Shown here: one piece after another, positions 8,826 through 18,782 of the stretch
How the letters are laid out: each line of letters starts with the position of its first letter
Position numbering within the stretch: the first letter of the stretch is position 1
Source of the DNA: Chitinophaga sp. CF418
GTDB lineage: Bacteria; Bacteroidota; Bacteroidia; Chitinophagales; Chitinophagaceae
NCBI RefSeq assembly: GCF_900142925.1
Contig: NZ_FRCN01000020.1
Coordinates: 62,001 to 126,000 of the forward strand
DNA length: 64,000 nucleotides
Direction: 5' to 3'
Position numbers and translations under genes: made by a program
Notes under the pieces: model-generated
What the model was told of the DNA's origin: nothing
Seen by the model: the letters and a program-made list of their open reading frames with translations, nothing else
The model's database searches: none

Positions 8826-10220
8826 ATGAAGCAATTTCACTTCATTTGGCTCTTGTGTATGGCCTTTACCCCAGGCGCATACGCACAGCACAGCCATGAC
8901 AGTTTGGCTAGGCACCAAACCAACAATTACCTTAAGGTAACCGCAAAAAAATCTGCATTGGCCGGTAAAAAACTGATGCAGGGAAACACCAAAACTTTAG
9001 ATGCCTATATCCTAAAGCTGCAACACCTGCACAAGAAAGTTGCCTTGGTTGACAGGCAAATTGCCGACCAGCTATTTCCGGGCTTGATGGCCAAAGCAAC
9101 AGCCTTGCGAAACCAGCTGCAAAGTGCAGCCCAGGCACCTGCCGCCTACTTTGGTTACCTGGATACCCTGCAAGGCAGTATCAAATACATTGGCCAGCAA
9201 GCTGCCGCAGATCAGAACATTTATCTGCGTTCTAAAAAAGCCGTAGAATCCCTTCAAAACAGCCTGTCTGTTACCGAACAGACCAGCAACCTCATTGCCG
9301 ATGGGAAAAGGGAAATTATGGCGGTTTTAGCGCCATTACAAAGTTTCTCTGCAGAACTGGGTGGCTTGGAGAAAGAAGTATATTACTATAAGCAGCAGAT
9401 AGCAGATTACAAGGCGTTATTGACCGATCCGAAAAAGCGCGAAGAAAAGCTGCTAGCTATCCTCAGGAACAGACCGGAATTTCAAAACTTTATGGCACAA
9501 AACAGCCTCTTTGCCAGCCTGTTTAACCTGCCAGCAAACTACAATGCAGCCCGTTCATTAGAAGATCTGCAAACCCGTACGCAGGTAGAAAACGTATTGC
9601 AAAGGCGCATTGGCAGCGAAGCCGCAGGCAGGCAAATAGCCAGCCAGCAAATGGATGCGGCGCGTTCCCGGTTTGATAACTTCAAATCCAAATATGCATC
9701 AAACGGAAATGTAGATGAGGTACCTTCATTTAAACCAAACCCGCTGAAAACAAAGCGTTTTTTAAACCGCTTGGAGCCAGGCGGCAACATTCAGTTCCAG
9801 CGCGCTAACTATTATTTCCCCACCGTAGTCGATATCGATGCGCAGGTGGGCTACAAATTCCATAAAAGCGGTGTCGTGGGCGTTGGGCTGGCCTATAAAC
9901 TGGGGCTTGGCCAGGGCTGGGCGCATATTGCTTTTAGCCATCAGGGTTTTGGCATCCGCAGTTTTTTAGACTGGAAATTGCGCGGCAGCATTTACATCAA
10001 TGGTGGTTTAGAAGGAAATAAACCCGCAGGGTTTCACCGGATACGGGAACTGAAGAACTGGAACGGTTACCAAATGAGTGCCATGATAGGTTTATGCCAC
10101 AAAGTAAAAGCTGGTGCTAAGAAAACCGCAACCACCACTCTTCTATACGATTTCCTTGCCGCCAGGCAGTTGCCCGGCTCGCAACCCTTTAAAATAAGAT
10201 TTGGTTACACTTTTAAGTAA
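8826..10220 (+). CDS. Secreted coiled-coil protein with beta-rich C-terminus, first gene of Rhs operon
   Basis: A 464-residue protein with a signal peptide ending at GAYAQ. Residues ~25-300 are mostly alpha-helical with heptad-like Leu/Ala/Gln patterns, consistent with a coiled coil. Residues ~320-464 alternate hydrophobic and polar positions and end in aromatic FGYTFK, resembling a small outer-membrane beta-barrel with the usual terminal aromatic. It starts an operon 24 bases before the first Rhs gene. In my recollection similar proteins precede Rhs pairs in Sphingobacteriaceae. A role in exporting or anchoring the Rhs proteins at the cell surface is inferred from position only. Confidence 0.65.
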   Translation: MKQFHFIWLLCMAFTPGAYAQHSHDSLARHQTNNYLKVTAKKSALAGKKLMQGNTKTLDAYILKLQHLHKKVALVDRQIADQLFPGLMAKATALRNQLQSAAQAPAAYFGYLDTLQGSIKYIGQQAAADQNIYLRSKKAVESLQNSLSVTEQTSNLIADGKREIMAVLAPLQSFSAELGGLEKEVYYYKQQIADYKALLTDPKKREEKLLAILRNRPEFQNFMAQNSLFASLFNLPANYNAARSLEDLQTRTQVENVLQRRIGSEAAGRQIASQQMDAARSRFDNFKSKYASNGNVDEVPSFKPNPLKTKRFLNRLEPGGNIQFQRANYYFPTVVDIDAQVGYKFHKSGVVGVGLAYKLGLGQGWAHIAFSHQGFGIRSFLDWKLRGSIYINGGLEGNKPAGFHRIRELKNWNGYQMSAMIGLCHKVKAGAKKTATTTLLYDFLAARQLPGSQPFKIRFGYTFK

Positions 10221-10244
10221 TTTTTCCCCAAACAATATATACTT

Positions 10245-13200
10245 ATGTTACGATTACCCCAACACATCAAAGGCTGGGCAATGCTTTTCATGCTGCTCAT
10301 CCCTTATCATCTGCTTCTGGCGCAAAGCTCAACCACTTTCGATCTCACCTCGCCAGCAGCCATTTACGAACCGAGCAAAAAGGCTACAGAAATGGTACGT
10401 GTAGCCGATATCCCTGTTTCGTATTATACCGGAAAGCCCAACATCAGCTTTCCACTGTACGAGATCAAATGTGGAAGTTTGTCGCACAAAATTTCATTAA
10501 ACTATTCCGGATCTGGAGGCATACCTGTAGAAAGCCAGGGCTCTTGGGCAGGTACGGGTTTCGATATTGCCGTTGGTGGTGCCATTGTGCGGACCCCGGT
10601 GGGCAGGCCAGATGAAATGACCACCATGGGTTATAACGATGCAGCAGGAAGCACTGGGCTGCCGCTATGGAGCACAGCAAACCCCACTTTTTGGCTAAAT
10701 ACCCTAAGCACCTGCGACAAGAAGAACATGGGCGATGACCGGCTGGATATGATTCCGGACATGTACTATGTTCATTTTGATGGGCAGAGCGCCAAGATGT
10801 TCTTTGACCGCACAGGTGCGGTATTCTTTACGCCTTATAAGCCCTGGAAATTGACAGGCAGTATGACTACCGGTTTTGCCATTACCATCGAGAATGGTAC
10901 CAAGTATGAGTTTTTAGACATAGAAACGTCTACTTACGACGTGGAAACCTTACCGGGCGACGATGGCAGTAACTTTACCTGTAAAACGGCCTGGTTTCTT
11001 AGCCGTATCGTTTCGCCCAATAGAAAAGATACCTTGAAGTTTAACTACACGGCTGCATCGTTTGACAATTTTGACGACTTGCCAAGCGAAACAAAATATA
11101 CCGCGGTGCCCGACCAGCCTGTTGGCTGTTTAAACCAGCAGCCACCCAGCGATAATGCTACCAAAACCTACAACCACCAAACCTCAAACTCTTTTACACT
11201 TACATCCATAGTTTACAGAAGCGGAAAGGTGGAATTTAATAGCATAAACGACCGTGCAGACATTAACACTGGCGATAAAGCCCGCTTAAAGGAAATTAGC
11301 TTTTACAGCGCAGCAGGACAAAGCTATACGCTCATTAAAAAAATAAAACTCAACCAGTTTTACGCTAACGCTGCCGCTACAGATGTGTTGAAGAAAAGGC
11401 TTTTCCTTAGCAATTTTGTAGAATTGGGTGGAACGGATTCTTTGCAAACCAGTTTCAGCTACATTAATCCCGACGGCTTACCCGGTAAAAATTCCTATAG
11501 TCAAGACCACTGGGGGTATTATAATGGGGCCTTCAACAGCAGCCTGATTCCGGTCCTAACAGATGGGTTTATAGACTATGCTGGTGCTAACCGCGAACTC
11601 GATTCAGCCGCTATGCAGTGCGGGTTGCTCAGCAGCATTATCCATCCTACGGGTGGTGTTACCACATTTGAATATGAACCCAATGCATATTCTTTTCTTA
11701 AAGGCGCTACCATCTATCGCGCACAACACTACGATTCAAGCGCGGTAAACGCAACGGCTACGGCAACTACCATGTCCGGCTCTTTGCCGTCCATTTACAG
11801 GGATACCGTGATGGTAAATCTTCCCAAAGTTCCGGGTGTGCTGTCTGTAACCTATTTCCTTACAGGTATTATCCCTACAGATCCGCAAGCAACTGTAGAG
11901 ATATATGACGGTTCATTCAACCTGGTATGGGCAGCGGGTAACTCTAATGGTACAACCAGAACACAAAACATTTCATTAAATAAAGGGGCTACCTATTATT
12001 TGGTGGCAGAGCGTGTGGGCCTTAACGAAAAGTGTTTTATTACACTGAACTATAGGAACTGGAATTATTTTACCGCCCCTGCATTGTACAGCAAATTGGC
12101 CGGGGGCAACAGGTTAAAACGTGTAACCACTTTTGATGGTTTTAACCATGCCAATGATGAGGTGGTACGGTTCAAGTATCAGTTAAACGACAGTATCTCG
12201 TCGGGCTACCTGCTTGATGAGGCTAAGTATGCAGGCTATTCTTATGTGCCATATTACTGCACCGGTACCCCAGCCGCAAAAGGCGGCGACTGGATGATGT
12301 ATAACCGCTATGGCAATAGCCTGGTGGCATTGGGCCGCACACAGGGAAGCCCTATTGGCTATTCGAGGGTTGTTGCACAATATGGCGAAAATGCAGAAAA
12401 TGGAACTGAAGAATTTACCTATACACTGCCGGGCTTTATGGATACCGGCGGAAGCGGCTATCCATACATACCACGTACCAGTTACGATGAGCTGCGTGGC
12501 CTGCAAATTGCCAAGCGTGTTTACGACAGCAATGGCAGGCTGCTAAAGAGCAGCATTAACGAATGGAACTATAACCATATCGCCGGTTCGCCCAACCTGC
12601 GCTGGGTATGGGGGGCCAAATGTGGCGTGCAGCGGGTATCCAATACCTTTGACGGTGGCTGCCCTACCGGACCAGACTGGAGCTTCAATATTGGCATGTA
12701 CAAAACTTTCCAGTTTTGGCCCACCCTAAAATCGACCACCGATAGCCTTTTCGATGTAAGCACTGGGGCCGGACTTGGCATCAAAATATCCTATAGCTAT
12801 GATTCTGTTAACGCCCAGATCACTCAGAAAGATGTTATTGGAAGTGACAATATTATTGAATCTACGACATACAGCTATCCTGCTAATTTTACGGGTACTG
12901 CAATTTATGACACTATGGTGGCGAGAAACATGCTATCGGAAGTTATTGAACAGCGTATCACCAAAGGTGGCATACAGATTTATAAGGAGAAGAATAACTT
13001 TTCTTTCTATAATGGGATGATTGCTCCATTGAGCAAAGAGTTGATAAGAGCAGACCAGCCATTGGAAAACAGAATTAGCTTTTCAGCATACGACAGCCGG
13101 GGTAATCTTACAGAACAGGGCAAATCCAATGATTTGCGCGAGGTGTACCTGTGGGGATATAACGGTGAATACCCGGTAGCTAAAATTATAGGGGCAAGTT

Positions 13201-13490
13201 ATTCAACCGTAAGCAGTTTGGTTATACCTGCCAACCTGGATGCACCTGCCGATGATCAGGCCATACGTACAGAGATCACCAAAGTACGCAACGCTTTGGC
13301 CGGTAAATCTGCACAGGTAATTACCCTAACCTATTCGCCCTATGGCAAAATTACCAGCGAAACCAACGCGGCGGGGCTAACTACCTTTTACACCTTTGAT
13401 GGTCTGGGCAGGCAAACCAGTGTGCGAGACCACAATGGAATGATCATTAAACTGTTTGACCACAAAATAGCCGCAGGCATCAATCAATAA
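10245..13490 (+). CDS. Rhs/YD-repeat secreted protein, first of a pair
   Basis: A 1081-residue protein with a signal peptide (hydrophobic run ending LLLAQ). Residues ~46-110 (KATEMVRVADIPVSYYTGKP onward) are the N-terminal block typical of Bacteroidota Rhs proteins. The C-terminal third carries YD-repeat motifs, such as YDSRGNLTEQG near residue 948 and TTFYTFDGLGRQTSVRD near the end. It lacks the Rhs-associated core (DPxxGRF) and a toxin tail, which are in the next gene 17 bases away, so the two look like halves of one surface or secreted shell assembly. Co-transcribed with 8826 and 13508. Confidence 0.82.
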   Translation: MLRLPQHIKGWAMLFMLLIPYHLLLAQSSTTFDLTSPAAIYEPSKKATEMVRVADIPVSYYTGKPNISFPLYEIKCGSLSHKISLNYSGSGGIPVESQGSWAGTGFDIAVGGAIVRTPVGRPDEMTTMGYNDAAGSTGLPLWSTANPTFWLNTLSTCDKKNMGDDRLDMIPDMYYVHFDGQSAKMFFDRTGAVFFTPYKPWKLTGSMTTGFAITIENGTKYEFLDIETSTYDVETLPGDDGSNFTCKTAWFLSRIVSPNRKDTLKFNYTAASFDNFDDLPSETKYTAVPDQPVGCLNQQPPSDNATKTYNHQTSNSFTLTSIVYRSGKVEFNSINDRADINTGDKARLKEISFYSAAGQSYTLIKKIKLNQFYANAAATDVLKKRLFLSNFVELGGTDSLQTSFSYINPDGLPGKNSYSQDHWGYYNGAFNSSLIPVLTDGFIDYAGANRELDSAAMQCGLLSSIIHPTGGVTTFEYEPNAYSFLKGATIYRAQHYDSSAVNATATATTMSGSLPSIYRDTVMVNLPKVPGVLSVTYFLTGIIPTDPQATVEIYDGSFNLVWAAGNSNGTTRTQNISLNKGATYYLVAERVGLNEKCFITLNYRNWNYFTAPALYSKLAGGNRLKRVTTFDGFNHANDEVVRFKYQLNDSISSGYLLDEAKYAGYSYVPYYCTGTPAAKGGDWMMYNRYGNSLVALGRTQGSPIGYSRVVAQYGENAENGTEEFTYTLPGFMDTGGSGYPYIPRTSYDELRGLQIAKRVYDSNGRLLKSSINEWNYNHIAGSPNLRWVWGAKCGVQRVSNTFDGGCPTGPDWSFNIGMYKTFQFWPTLKSTTDSLFDVSTGAGLGIKISYSYDSVNAQITQKDVIGSDNIIESTTYSYPANFTGTAIYDTMVARNMLSEVIEQRITKGGIQIYKEKNNFSFYNGMIAPLSKELIRADQPLENRISFSAYDSRGNLTEQGKSNDLREVYLWGYNGEYPVAKIIGASYSTVSSLVIPANLDAPADDQAIRTEITKVRNALAGKSAQVITLTYSPYGKITSETNAAGLTTFYTFDGLGRQTSVRDHNGMIIKLFDHKIAAGINQ

Positions 13491-13507
13491 CCCCAAATCG
13501 TTTTCAA

Positions 13508-16500
13508 ATGATAAAGAAAGTTATGCTGCAAGTGCTGTTATTTACCATGTACGCACTTGTTATACAAGCACAGAATATCCCAAAACAAAAGTTCAGGCCA
13601 GCGGCAACACCTGCAACCATACCGGCCGCATATACCAATACATGGGTTAATTATATCCGCGCCTGGGAACCCAATGTACCCAGCAATGATACTGCATACC
13701 TGAAATCTGCAAGCAGGACCGGCACAGAGGTGCGGCAGCTTACTGAATATTACGATGGGCTTGGCCGGTTGATACAGCGTGTAGAAAAGGCAATTACACC
13801 TGCAGGGAAGGATTTTGTAAGCCCTTATGTGTACAACCAGTACGGGCAGGAGGTTTACAAATATTTGCCATATGCCCCCAAAACCGGCAATACCAGCGAT
13901 GGTAAGTTTAAAACCGATCCATTTAACGGGCAAAGCGCATTTTATAAGGATACCGTACTCAATCCGGCAGCTGCAGGAGAAAGCATTTATTACGGCCGTA
14001 TACAGTACGAAGCGGCACCGGACGGGAGGCCGGTAAAAGTGTTTGCACAAGGCAACAACTGGGCGCTGGAAGGTGGCAACAGACCGCAGGAAACACGCTA
14101 TCAATTTAATACTGTAGCCGATTCAGTACGGCAGTACTCCGTATCGGGCATTACCGGAACCCCAACGTCTGGCGGTTTCTATCCACCAGGTACGCTATAT
14201 AAACAAACCGGGGTTAATGAGGAAGGGATGCAGAGCATTGAGTTTACCGACAAAATGGGCCGCAGCATTTTGAAAAAAATGCAGAATGCCTACGCACCTG
14301 GTACCGGCCATGTAGGCTGGAACTGTACCTACCAGGTTTACAACAACAATGGAAAACTGGCCTTTATTTTAAGTCCAAAGCTCATTGACATCATCAAATC
14401 TCATTGGACCGTTACACCTTACCTTATTGCAGAACTGGGCTATATGTACCGTTACGACTACCGCGAACGGGTAATTGTAGAAAAGTCCCCTGGTGCAGAT
14501 TCGGTTGAAATGGTGTACGATAGGCGCGACAGGCTGGTGATTACAAGAACAGGTAACCTGGCCACAATGGGCATGGCCAAAGCCATTCTTTACGATTCGC
14601 TGAACCGCATAACTGGCGAAAGTTTGTTCTATACCGGTTCTACACGAGAATACCTGCAGGCATTGATGGATACCTCATCTGTGGCCAACCCAGCGATAAG
14701 CGTACCATTCCTTACACCTGAAGTAATGGTGCCCCAGCATTACATTTTTTACGACAACTATAACTTTACTGGCGTTACAGCTTACGCAACTGCAGATTTG
14801 AGCAATACCCGCGTAGGCAGCAACCCCTATGCCGAAGGTATGCCAGCTGCACCCAGCACCAAAACAAAAGGACTAATAACAGGCAAACGCGTATGGGACA
14901 GCAGTAAAAACCGGTGGCTCACTACCACCATATACTATAACGACCGGCAGCGCGACATCCAGACGATAGAAGACAACTACGGTGGCGGCAAAGACATTAC
15001 AAATAAGGTATATGACTTCTCTGGTAAAATATTGGCCACCTACCTCAGACATAACAATCCGCAATCAACCATCACCCCGCAAACTACCTTGCATACCCTG
15101 TACCATTACGATGATGGAGGCCGTTTGGATTCGCTGATTGTAACGCTGAATGATAATGCTGCATTGAAACGTACGCTTAGTGTAATGAGCTACAATGAAC
15201 TGGGGCAGTTGCTAACCGAAAGGTTAAACCCCGGTGCCGCTACGCAGCTGGAAACCTTATCCTACGATTACAACATCCGTAAGTGGTTGCGTGCCGTTAA
15301 CAAGGGCTATGTGAATACTGTAGGCAGCACTTCTAACTGGTTTGGCATGGAGTTGAGTTATGACCTTGGTTTTGACAGCAGCGAATACAGCGGAAACATA
15401 GCTGGTATCAAGTTTAAAGGACGTGGTGACGGGCTTGCACGGGCCAATGGCTATAGTTACGATCCCTGCCAGCGCCTTACTGCAGCCTATTACTCCCAGC
15501 AAAATAACGGCAACACCAATTGGACGCAAAACCTGATGGATTTTTCGGTTAGCGGCTTATCGTACGACAACAATGGTAACATCCAGTCCATGAAGCAAAG
15601 AGGCATGGATGGCTTGGTAAAAAAGACCATTGACAGCCTGGAATACGGCTACGTGCCTTATAGCAATAGGCTGTACTATGTTACAGACAAGGCCAATGAC
15701 CCCAGTTCCAAACTGGGCGATTTTACCGAAATCTTTAACACTGTTTTCCAGGACTACTGGTTTGACCGGAACGGGAATATGGCTAAAGATAAAAACAAGG
15801 ACATAGATACCGTCATTTATGACCACAACAATTTACCGGTTTATTATAAAGTAAAAGGCCATGGCGATGTTTACCTGGTGCGTGGTGGGGATGGGAAACA
15901 GCTGGCCAAAGTGGTAACGGATACCAGCAATACCTACCGTACGGTAGTTACCCAATATGCCAACGGTTTCATTTACCTTAATGGAAATGCCGATCCTAAC
16001 CAGCCAGGTTACGATACCCTTCAAAGCATAGCCCATGAGCGGGGCCGAATCAGGGCAATTTACAAAAGCAGCCAGCCGGTGCAATTTGCTTTTGATTATT
16101 TTATAAAGAACCATACCGGTGGTATTGAAATGGTGTTAGGCACCCGGTCTGATACCGCCCTGTATGCTGCCACAATGGAAACTGCCGCAAGCGCCGCAGA
16201 GAATGCGTTGTTTGCCAATATTGATGCCACCCGGAGCGCCAAACCTGTTTCCTATCCCACAGATAACACCACCAACCCGAACGACTATGTAGCCAAAACC
16301 GGCACAAATGGTCAGAAAACAGGGCCTTCGCTGGTGTTAAGGGTAATGGCTGGCGATTCCATAACTATAACCTCAAAAGCCTTTTACCAAAGTGCTTCGG
16401 CAAACAGCGCTGTAAATACGGCGCAGGATATGGTCAGTTCCTTTTTGAATGCCATGAGCGGAGTAAGTTTAGCCGAGGGCATACATCAGGCAACGGGCAG

Positions 16501-17692
16501 CAACAGCCCGCTGGCGGGGTTTGATGGCAGCATATACTCCAGCGTAAAAAACCTTGACCCGAACCAAAACCAGGCGACCCAGCCCAAGGCCTACCTCAAC
16601 TTTGTGCTATTTGACGATCAGTTTAACCTGGTAAACGAAAACTCGGGCGTACGGCAGGTACAGGGAAGCACAGGGCAGCTCATTAACCTGGTGGTGAATA
16701 AAATGGTTGTTAAGAAAACCGGTTTCCTGTATGTATATGAGAGCAATGAAAGTGCCGTTGATGTTTACTTTGATAACCTGATTGTAACCCACAATGCAGG
16801 GCCATTGCTGGAAGAGCACCATTACTACCCATTTGGCCTTGAAATGGCGGGCATAAGTGCCAAAGCTTTAAAAAAGAGTTATATTTCAAATAATTACCTA
16901 TTTCATGGTAAGAAGTTTGAAACCGGCGAGTTTGGTGATGGGTGGAGTGCTAATTTGTATGATTTCGGAGCCCGGCTGTATGACCCGCAAATAGGCCGGT
17001 TTCACTCGCCGGATCCGCATGGGTTTAAGTACGCCTGGATATCACCCTATAGCTTTACTTTTGACAATCCGGTCTCATTCACAGATCCCGATGGTAGAGA
17101 TGCCAAGCCCATTAATGGCGGTGTGAAGTTTACAGGTATTGACGCCATAGCCTTTTACAAAAAACTCAGGAAAGCACTTGCATCAGGCAACAAAGTGGCA
17201 ATCCATTATGTTTACCAATCAAAAACCAAGGATATTTACCAAAATACAATAAACGCCATGACTAAAGGCCATCCAATATTACTCACCTATGCAGGACGCA
17301 CCAGACTAGAGAAGGAAAGGGTAAGGAACATTGCATTAGGTGAATATAAAAAATCACCGCCGATCCCAAACTTCTCTTATGACGAGTATCCATATGCCAT
17401 GACTGAGGAAGGTGGTGCCGGTGCTGAAGTCATGTCTGTTCCTGTTGATCAACAACAAACACAGGCAGGGGAACTGGGCGGGTTGGTTACAAGAAATAAG
17501 CTAAAAAAGGGTGATCTGATTTTCGTGATACCAATTGGTAACGGAAGTGACCCCGCAGCCGAGACCAAGGTGAAGGATGTGGTATTTCCGTTGTTGAAAA
17601 TATTGATAAATACTTTACAGCGTTTTGCACCTCCGATAATATCACCTATTATTACACCCGAGCCGAGTCTCTTTAAACCAGAAATCATTTAA
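13508..17692 (+). CDS. Rhs polymorphic toxin with C-terminal NucA/NucB-type DNase
   Basis: A 1394-residue protein: signal peptide (ends VIQAQ), an N-terminal DUF6443-like block with GTEVRQLTEYYDGLGRLIQ, many YD repeats, and the Rhs-associated core near residues 1151-1190 (LYDPQIGRFHSPDP, then FTDPDGRD). The variable tail begins near 1195. At 1292-1303 it reads DEYPYAMTEEGG, followed by a GAEV-SVP segment, Q-AGELGG and LKKGDLIFVIPIG. This order matches the NucA/NucB deoxyribonuclease family (DEYPFAsT-eGG, VP-eN-QG, gD-F-V), so the delivered domain probably degrades DNA in a target cell. A SUKH immunity gene follows 17 bases downstream. Toxicity and delivery are inferred, not shown. Confidence 0.87.
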   Translation: MIKKVMLQVLLFTMYALVIQAQNIPKQKFRPAATPATIPAAYTNTWVNYIRAWEPNVPSNDTAYLKSASRTGTEVRQLTEYYDGLGRLIQRVEKAITPAGKDFVSPYVYNQYGQEVYKYLPYAPKTGNTSDGKFKTDPFNGQSAFYKDTVLNPAAAGESIYYGRIQYEAAPDGRPVKVFAQGNNWALEGGNRPQETRYQFNTVADSVRQYSVSGITGTPTSGGFYPPGTLYKQTGVNEEGMQSIEFTDKMGRSILKKMQNAYAPGTGHVGWNCTYQVYNNNGKLAFILSPKLIDIIKSHWTVTPYLIAELGYMYRYDYRERVIVEKSPGADSVEMVYDRRDRLVITRTGNLATMGMAKAILYDSLNRITGESLFYTGSTREYLQALMDTSSVANPAISVPFLTPEVMVPQHYIFYDNYNFTGVTAYATADLSNTRVGSNPYAEGMPAAPSTKTKGLITGKRVWDSSKNRWLTTTIYYNDRQRDIQTIEDNYGGGKDITNKVYDFSGKILATYLRHNNPQSTITPQTTLHTLYHYDDGGRLDSLIVTLNDNAALKRTLSVMSYNELGQLLTERLNPGAATQLETLSYDYNIRKWLRAVNKGYVNTVGSTSNWFGMELSYDLGFDSSEYSGNIAGIKFKGRGDGLARANGYSYDPCQRLTAAYYSQQNNGNTNWTQNLMDFSVSGLSYDNNGNIQSMKQRGMDGLVKKTIDSLEYGYVPYSNRLYYVTDKANDPSSKLGDFTEIFNTVFQDYWFDRNGNMAKDKNKDIDTVIYDHNNLPVYYKVKGHGDVYLVRGGDGKQLAKVVTDTSNTYRTVVTQYANGFIYLNGNADPNQPGYDTLQSIAHERGRIRAIYKSSQPVQFAFDYFIKNHTGGIEMVLGTRSDTALYAATMETAASAAENALFANIDATRSAKPVSYPTDNTTNPNDYVAKTGTNGQKTGPSLVLRVMAGDSITITSKAFYQSASANSAVNTAQDMVSSFLNAMSGVSLAEGIHQATGSNSPLAGFDGSIYSSVKNLDPNQNQATQPKAYLNFVLFDDQFNLVNENSGVRQVQGSTGQLINLVVNKMVVKKTGFLYVYESNESAVDVYFDNLIVTHNAGPLLEEHHYYPFGLEMAGISAKALKKSYISNNYLFHGKKFETGEFGDGWSANLYDFGARLYDPQIGRFHSPDPHGFKYAWISPYSFTFDNPVSFTDPDGRDAKPINGGVKFTGIDAIAFYKKLRKALASGNKVAIHYVYQSKTKDIYQNTINAMTKGHPILLTYAGRTRLEKERVRNIALGEYKKSPPIPNFSYDEYPYAMTEEGGAGAEVMSVPVDQQQTQAGELGGLVTRNKLKKGDLIFVIPIGNGSDPAAETKVKDVVFPLLKILINTLQRFAPPIISPIITPEPSLFKPEII

Positions 17693-17709
17693 ACAAAAAA
17701 AACATCCAC

Positions 17710-18276
17710 ATGAGCGTTACTCCAGTCTTAAAAAAACTCGAACAATTTTTTAGTGATCAGCAATCAATTGTCTATCCGCTCTTACTGGACGGAATTTCCA
17801 GAGCTGAAATAGATGAGAAAAAAAAGGCTTTAAACCTCAGTTTTCCGCCAGAGGTTTATGAGCTTTTTGAATGGAAGAATGGGATCAAAGATTCTGATAA
17901 TTTGACTATAGGACAATGCCGTCTCTTTCCCTGGGGTATTCTGGAATCGTTTGACGGCCTTCTTGGTGTTTATAAATTTTCAACAACAAAGAAGTATTTT
18001 TCTGATATATATTTTCCAATTTTAACTAGTGGCGGAGGAGATTATATCCTGATTAACTGCAATGAGGATGATGAGTTCTATGGCTATGTATATTGGTACT
18101 CACCGGCCTTGTATGGAACCGAACTTGATCTTAGGTTTAATTCACTGCATACTTACCTTCAATGTGTGCTGGAGTGTTTTGAGGCCGGAGCTTATTTATT
18201 CGAAGGCGGTGTTTTTGAAGAACGCGCTGAGCTAGCAGATACCATCCTGACTAAGTATATGATCCCGGAAGTATAA
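17710..18276 (+). CDS. SUKH (SMI1/KNR4) immunity protein
   Basis: A 188-residue cytoplasmic protein without signal or membrane segment. Residues ~30-60 (AEIDEKKKALNLSFPPEVYE, then LFEWKNGI) show the SUKH pattern of E--E-LG--LP--Y--LY---NG, followed by a W-G-L segment and a Y-Y---GGGDYILIN segment also usual in the family. SUKH proteins are common immunity partners of polymorphic toxins, including nucleases. The gene starts 17 bases after the Rhs-DNase stop in the same operon, so it most likely neutralises that DNase. It ends just before a long inverted repeat. Confidence 0.85.
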   Translation: MSVTPVLKKLEQFFSDQQSIVYPLLLDGISRAEIDEKKKALNLSFPPEVYELFEWKNGIKDSDNLTIGQCRLFPWGILESFDGLLGVYKFSTTKKYFSDIYFPILTSGGGDYILINCNEDDEFYGYVYWYSPALYGTELDLRFNSLHTYLQCVLECFEAGAYLFEGGVFEERAELADTILTKYMIPEV

Positions 18277-18291
18277 CATTGCAGATCGAAC

Positions 18292-18351
18292 GATTTGAAC
18301 ACAATCATATAACCCGCACAGTAGTGCGGGTTATATGATTGTATTCAAATC
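18292..18351. terminator. Long inverted repeat after the Rhs/immunity operon
   Basis: Arms 18292-18319 and 18324-18351 match at 27 of 28 positions (18301-18319 and 18324-18342 are perfect) around a 4-base loop. There is no clear U-tract on either side. It lies 16 bases after the immunity gene and faces the Rpn region, so it may act as a bidirectional terminator; its stem is unusually long for that. Confidence 0.6.
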
Positions 18352-18434
18352 CATCTAGAACTACGACCGGTTCTTAAATGCAGTTAATTCTTTTCTCCCA
18401 AAGGATGCCTTAAATACTTACCCAGCAATATCAA

Positions 18435-18605
18435 CTATTTCGCTTGTATAATCTGTTCAACAGAAAGTTTGCCAACTTTGACAATGTCCTCTATTTTATA
18501 GCCGTGCTTTTTCATGGCTATAGCCGTTTCTACTTTACCTTCTACTTTACCTTCTTTAAAAAAAGGATCTTTTTCTTTCTTAAAAAAACTTGATATAGGC
18601 CCCAT
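18435..18605 (-). CDS. Free-standing Rpn C-terminal tail, copy 2
   Basis: A 56-codon ORF beginning MGPISSFFKKEKDPFFKEG, nearly the same as the internal segment MGPISSFFKIEKDPFYKEG of the upstream Rpn gene, and continuing with a diverged helix-turn-helix-like end (IEDIVKVGKLSVEQIIQ). Its ATG directly follows the TAG of tail copy 1. It starts exactly at a Met that also exists inside the full-length gene, which suggests this segment is an independent translation unit. It is either a small Rpn-inhibitor-like protein or a 3'-end remnant of a deleted paralogue. Confidence 0.5.
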   Translation of the reverse strand: MGPISSFFKKEKDPFFKEGKVEGKVETAIAMKKHGYKIEDIVKVGKLSVEQIIQAK

Positions 18606-18782
18606 CTACTTCTTTAACTTAACCACATCATCTACTGAAAGTTCCGTGAGATCGGCGATTTCCTCAATAGAAAATTTCTTCCTTAGTAGTTTCTTCGCAA
18701 ACTCAATAGCCTTACTATGTTTGCCATCCACATACCAAGGGTCATTTTCAATTTGTTTCCGGGTTAATTTTACTGTAAGCAC
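18606..18782 (-). CDS. Free-standing Rpn C-terminal tail, copy 1 (GTG start)
   Basis: A 58-codon frame overlapping the TAG of the Rpn gene by one base (TAGTG), so GTG could be a coupled start. After about ten unrelated residues it reads IENDPWYVDGKHSKAIEFAK and then KLLRKKFSIEEIADLTELSV, parallel to IEKDPFYKEG-ELKKAIEFAR and KLLTRKYPLNEIAELTELPI of the full-length protein. The frame is intact to its TAG. The MGPISSFF portion seen in copy 2 and the parent is missing. It may equally be a decayed duplication. Confidence 0.45.
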   Translation of the reverse strand: MLTVKLTRKQIENDPWYVDGKHSKAIEFAKKLLRKKFSIEEIADLTELSVDDVVKLKK

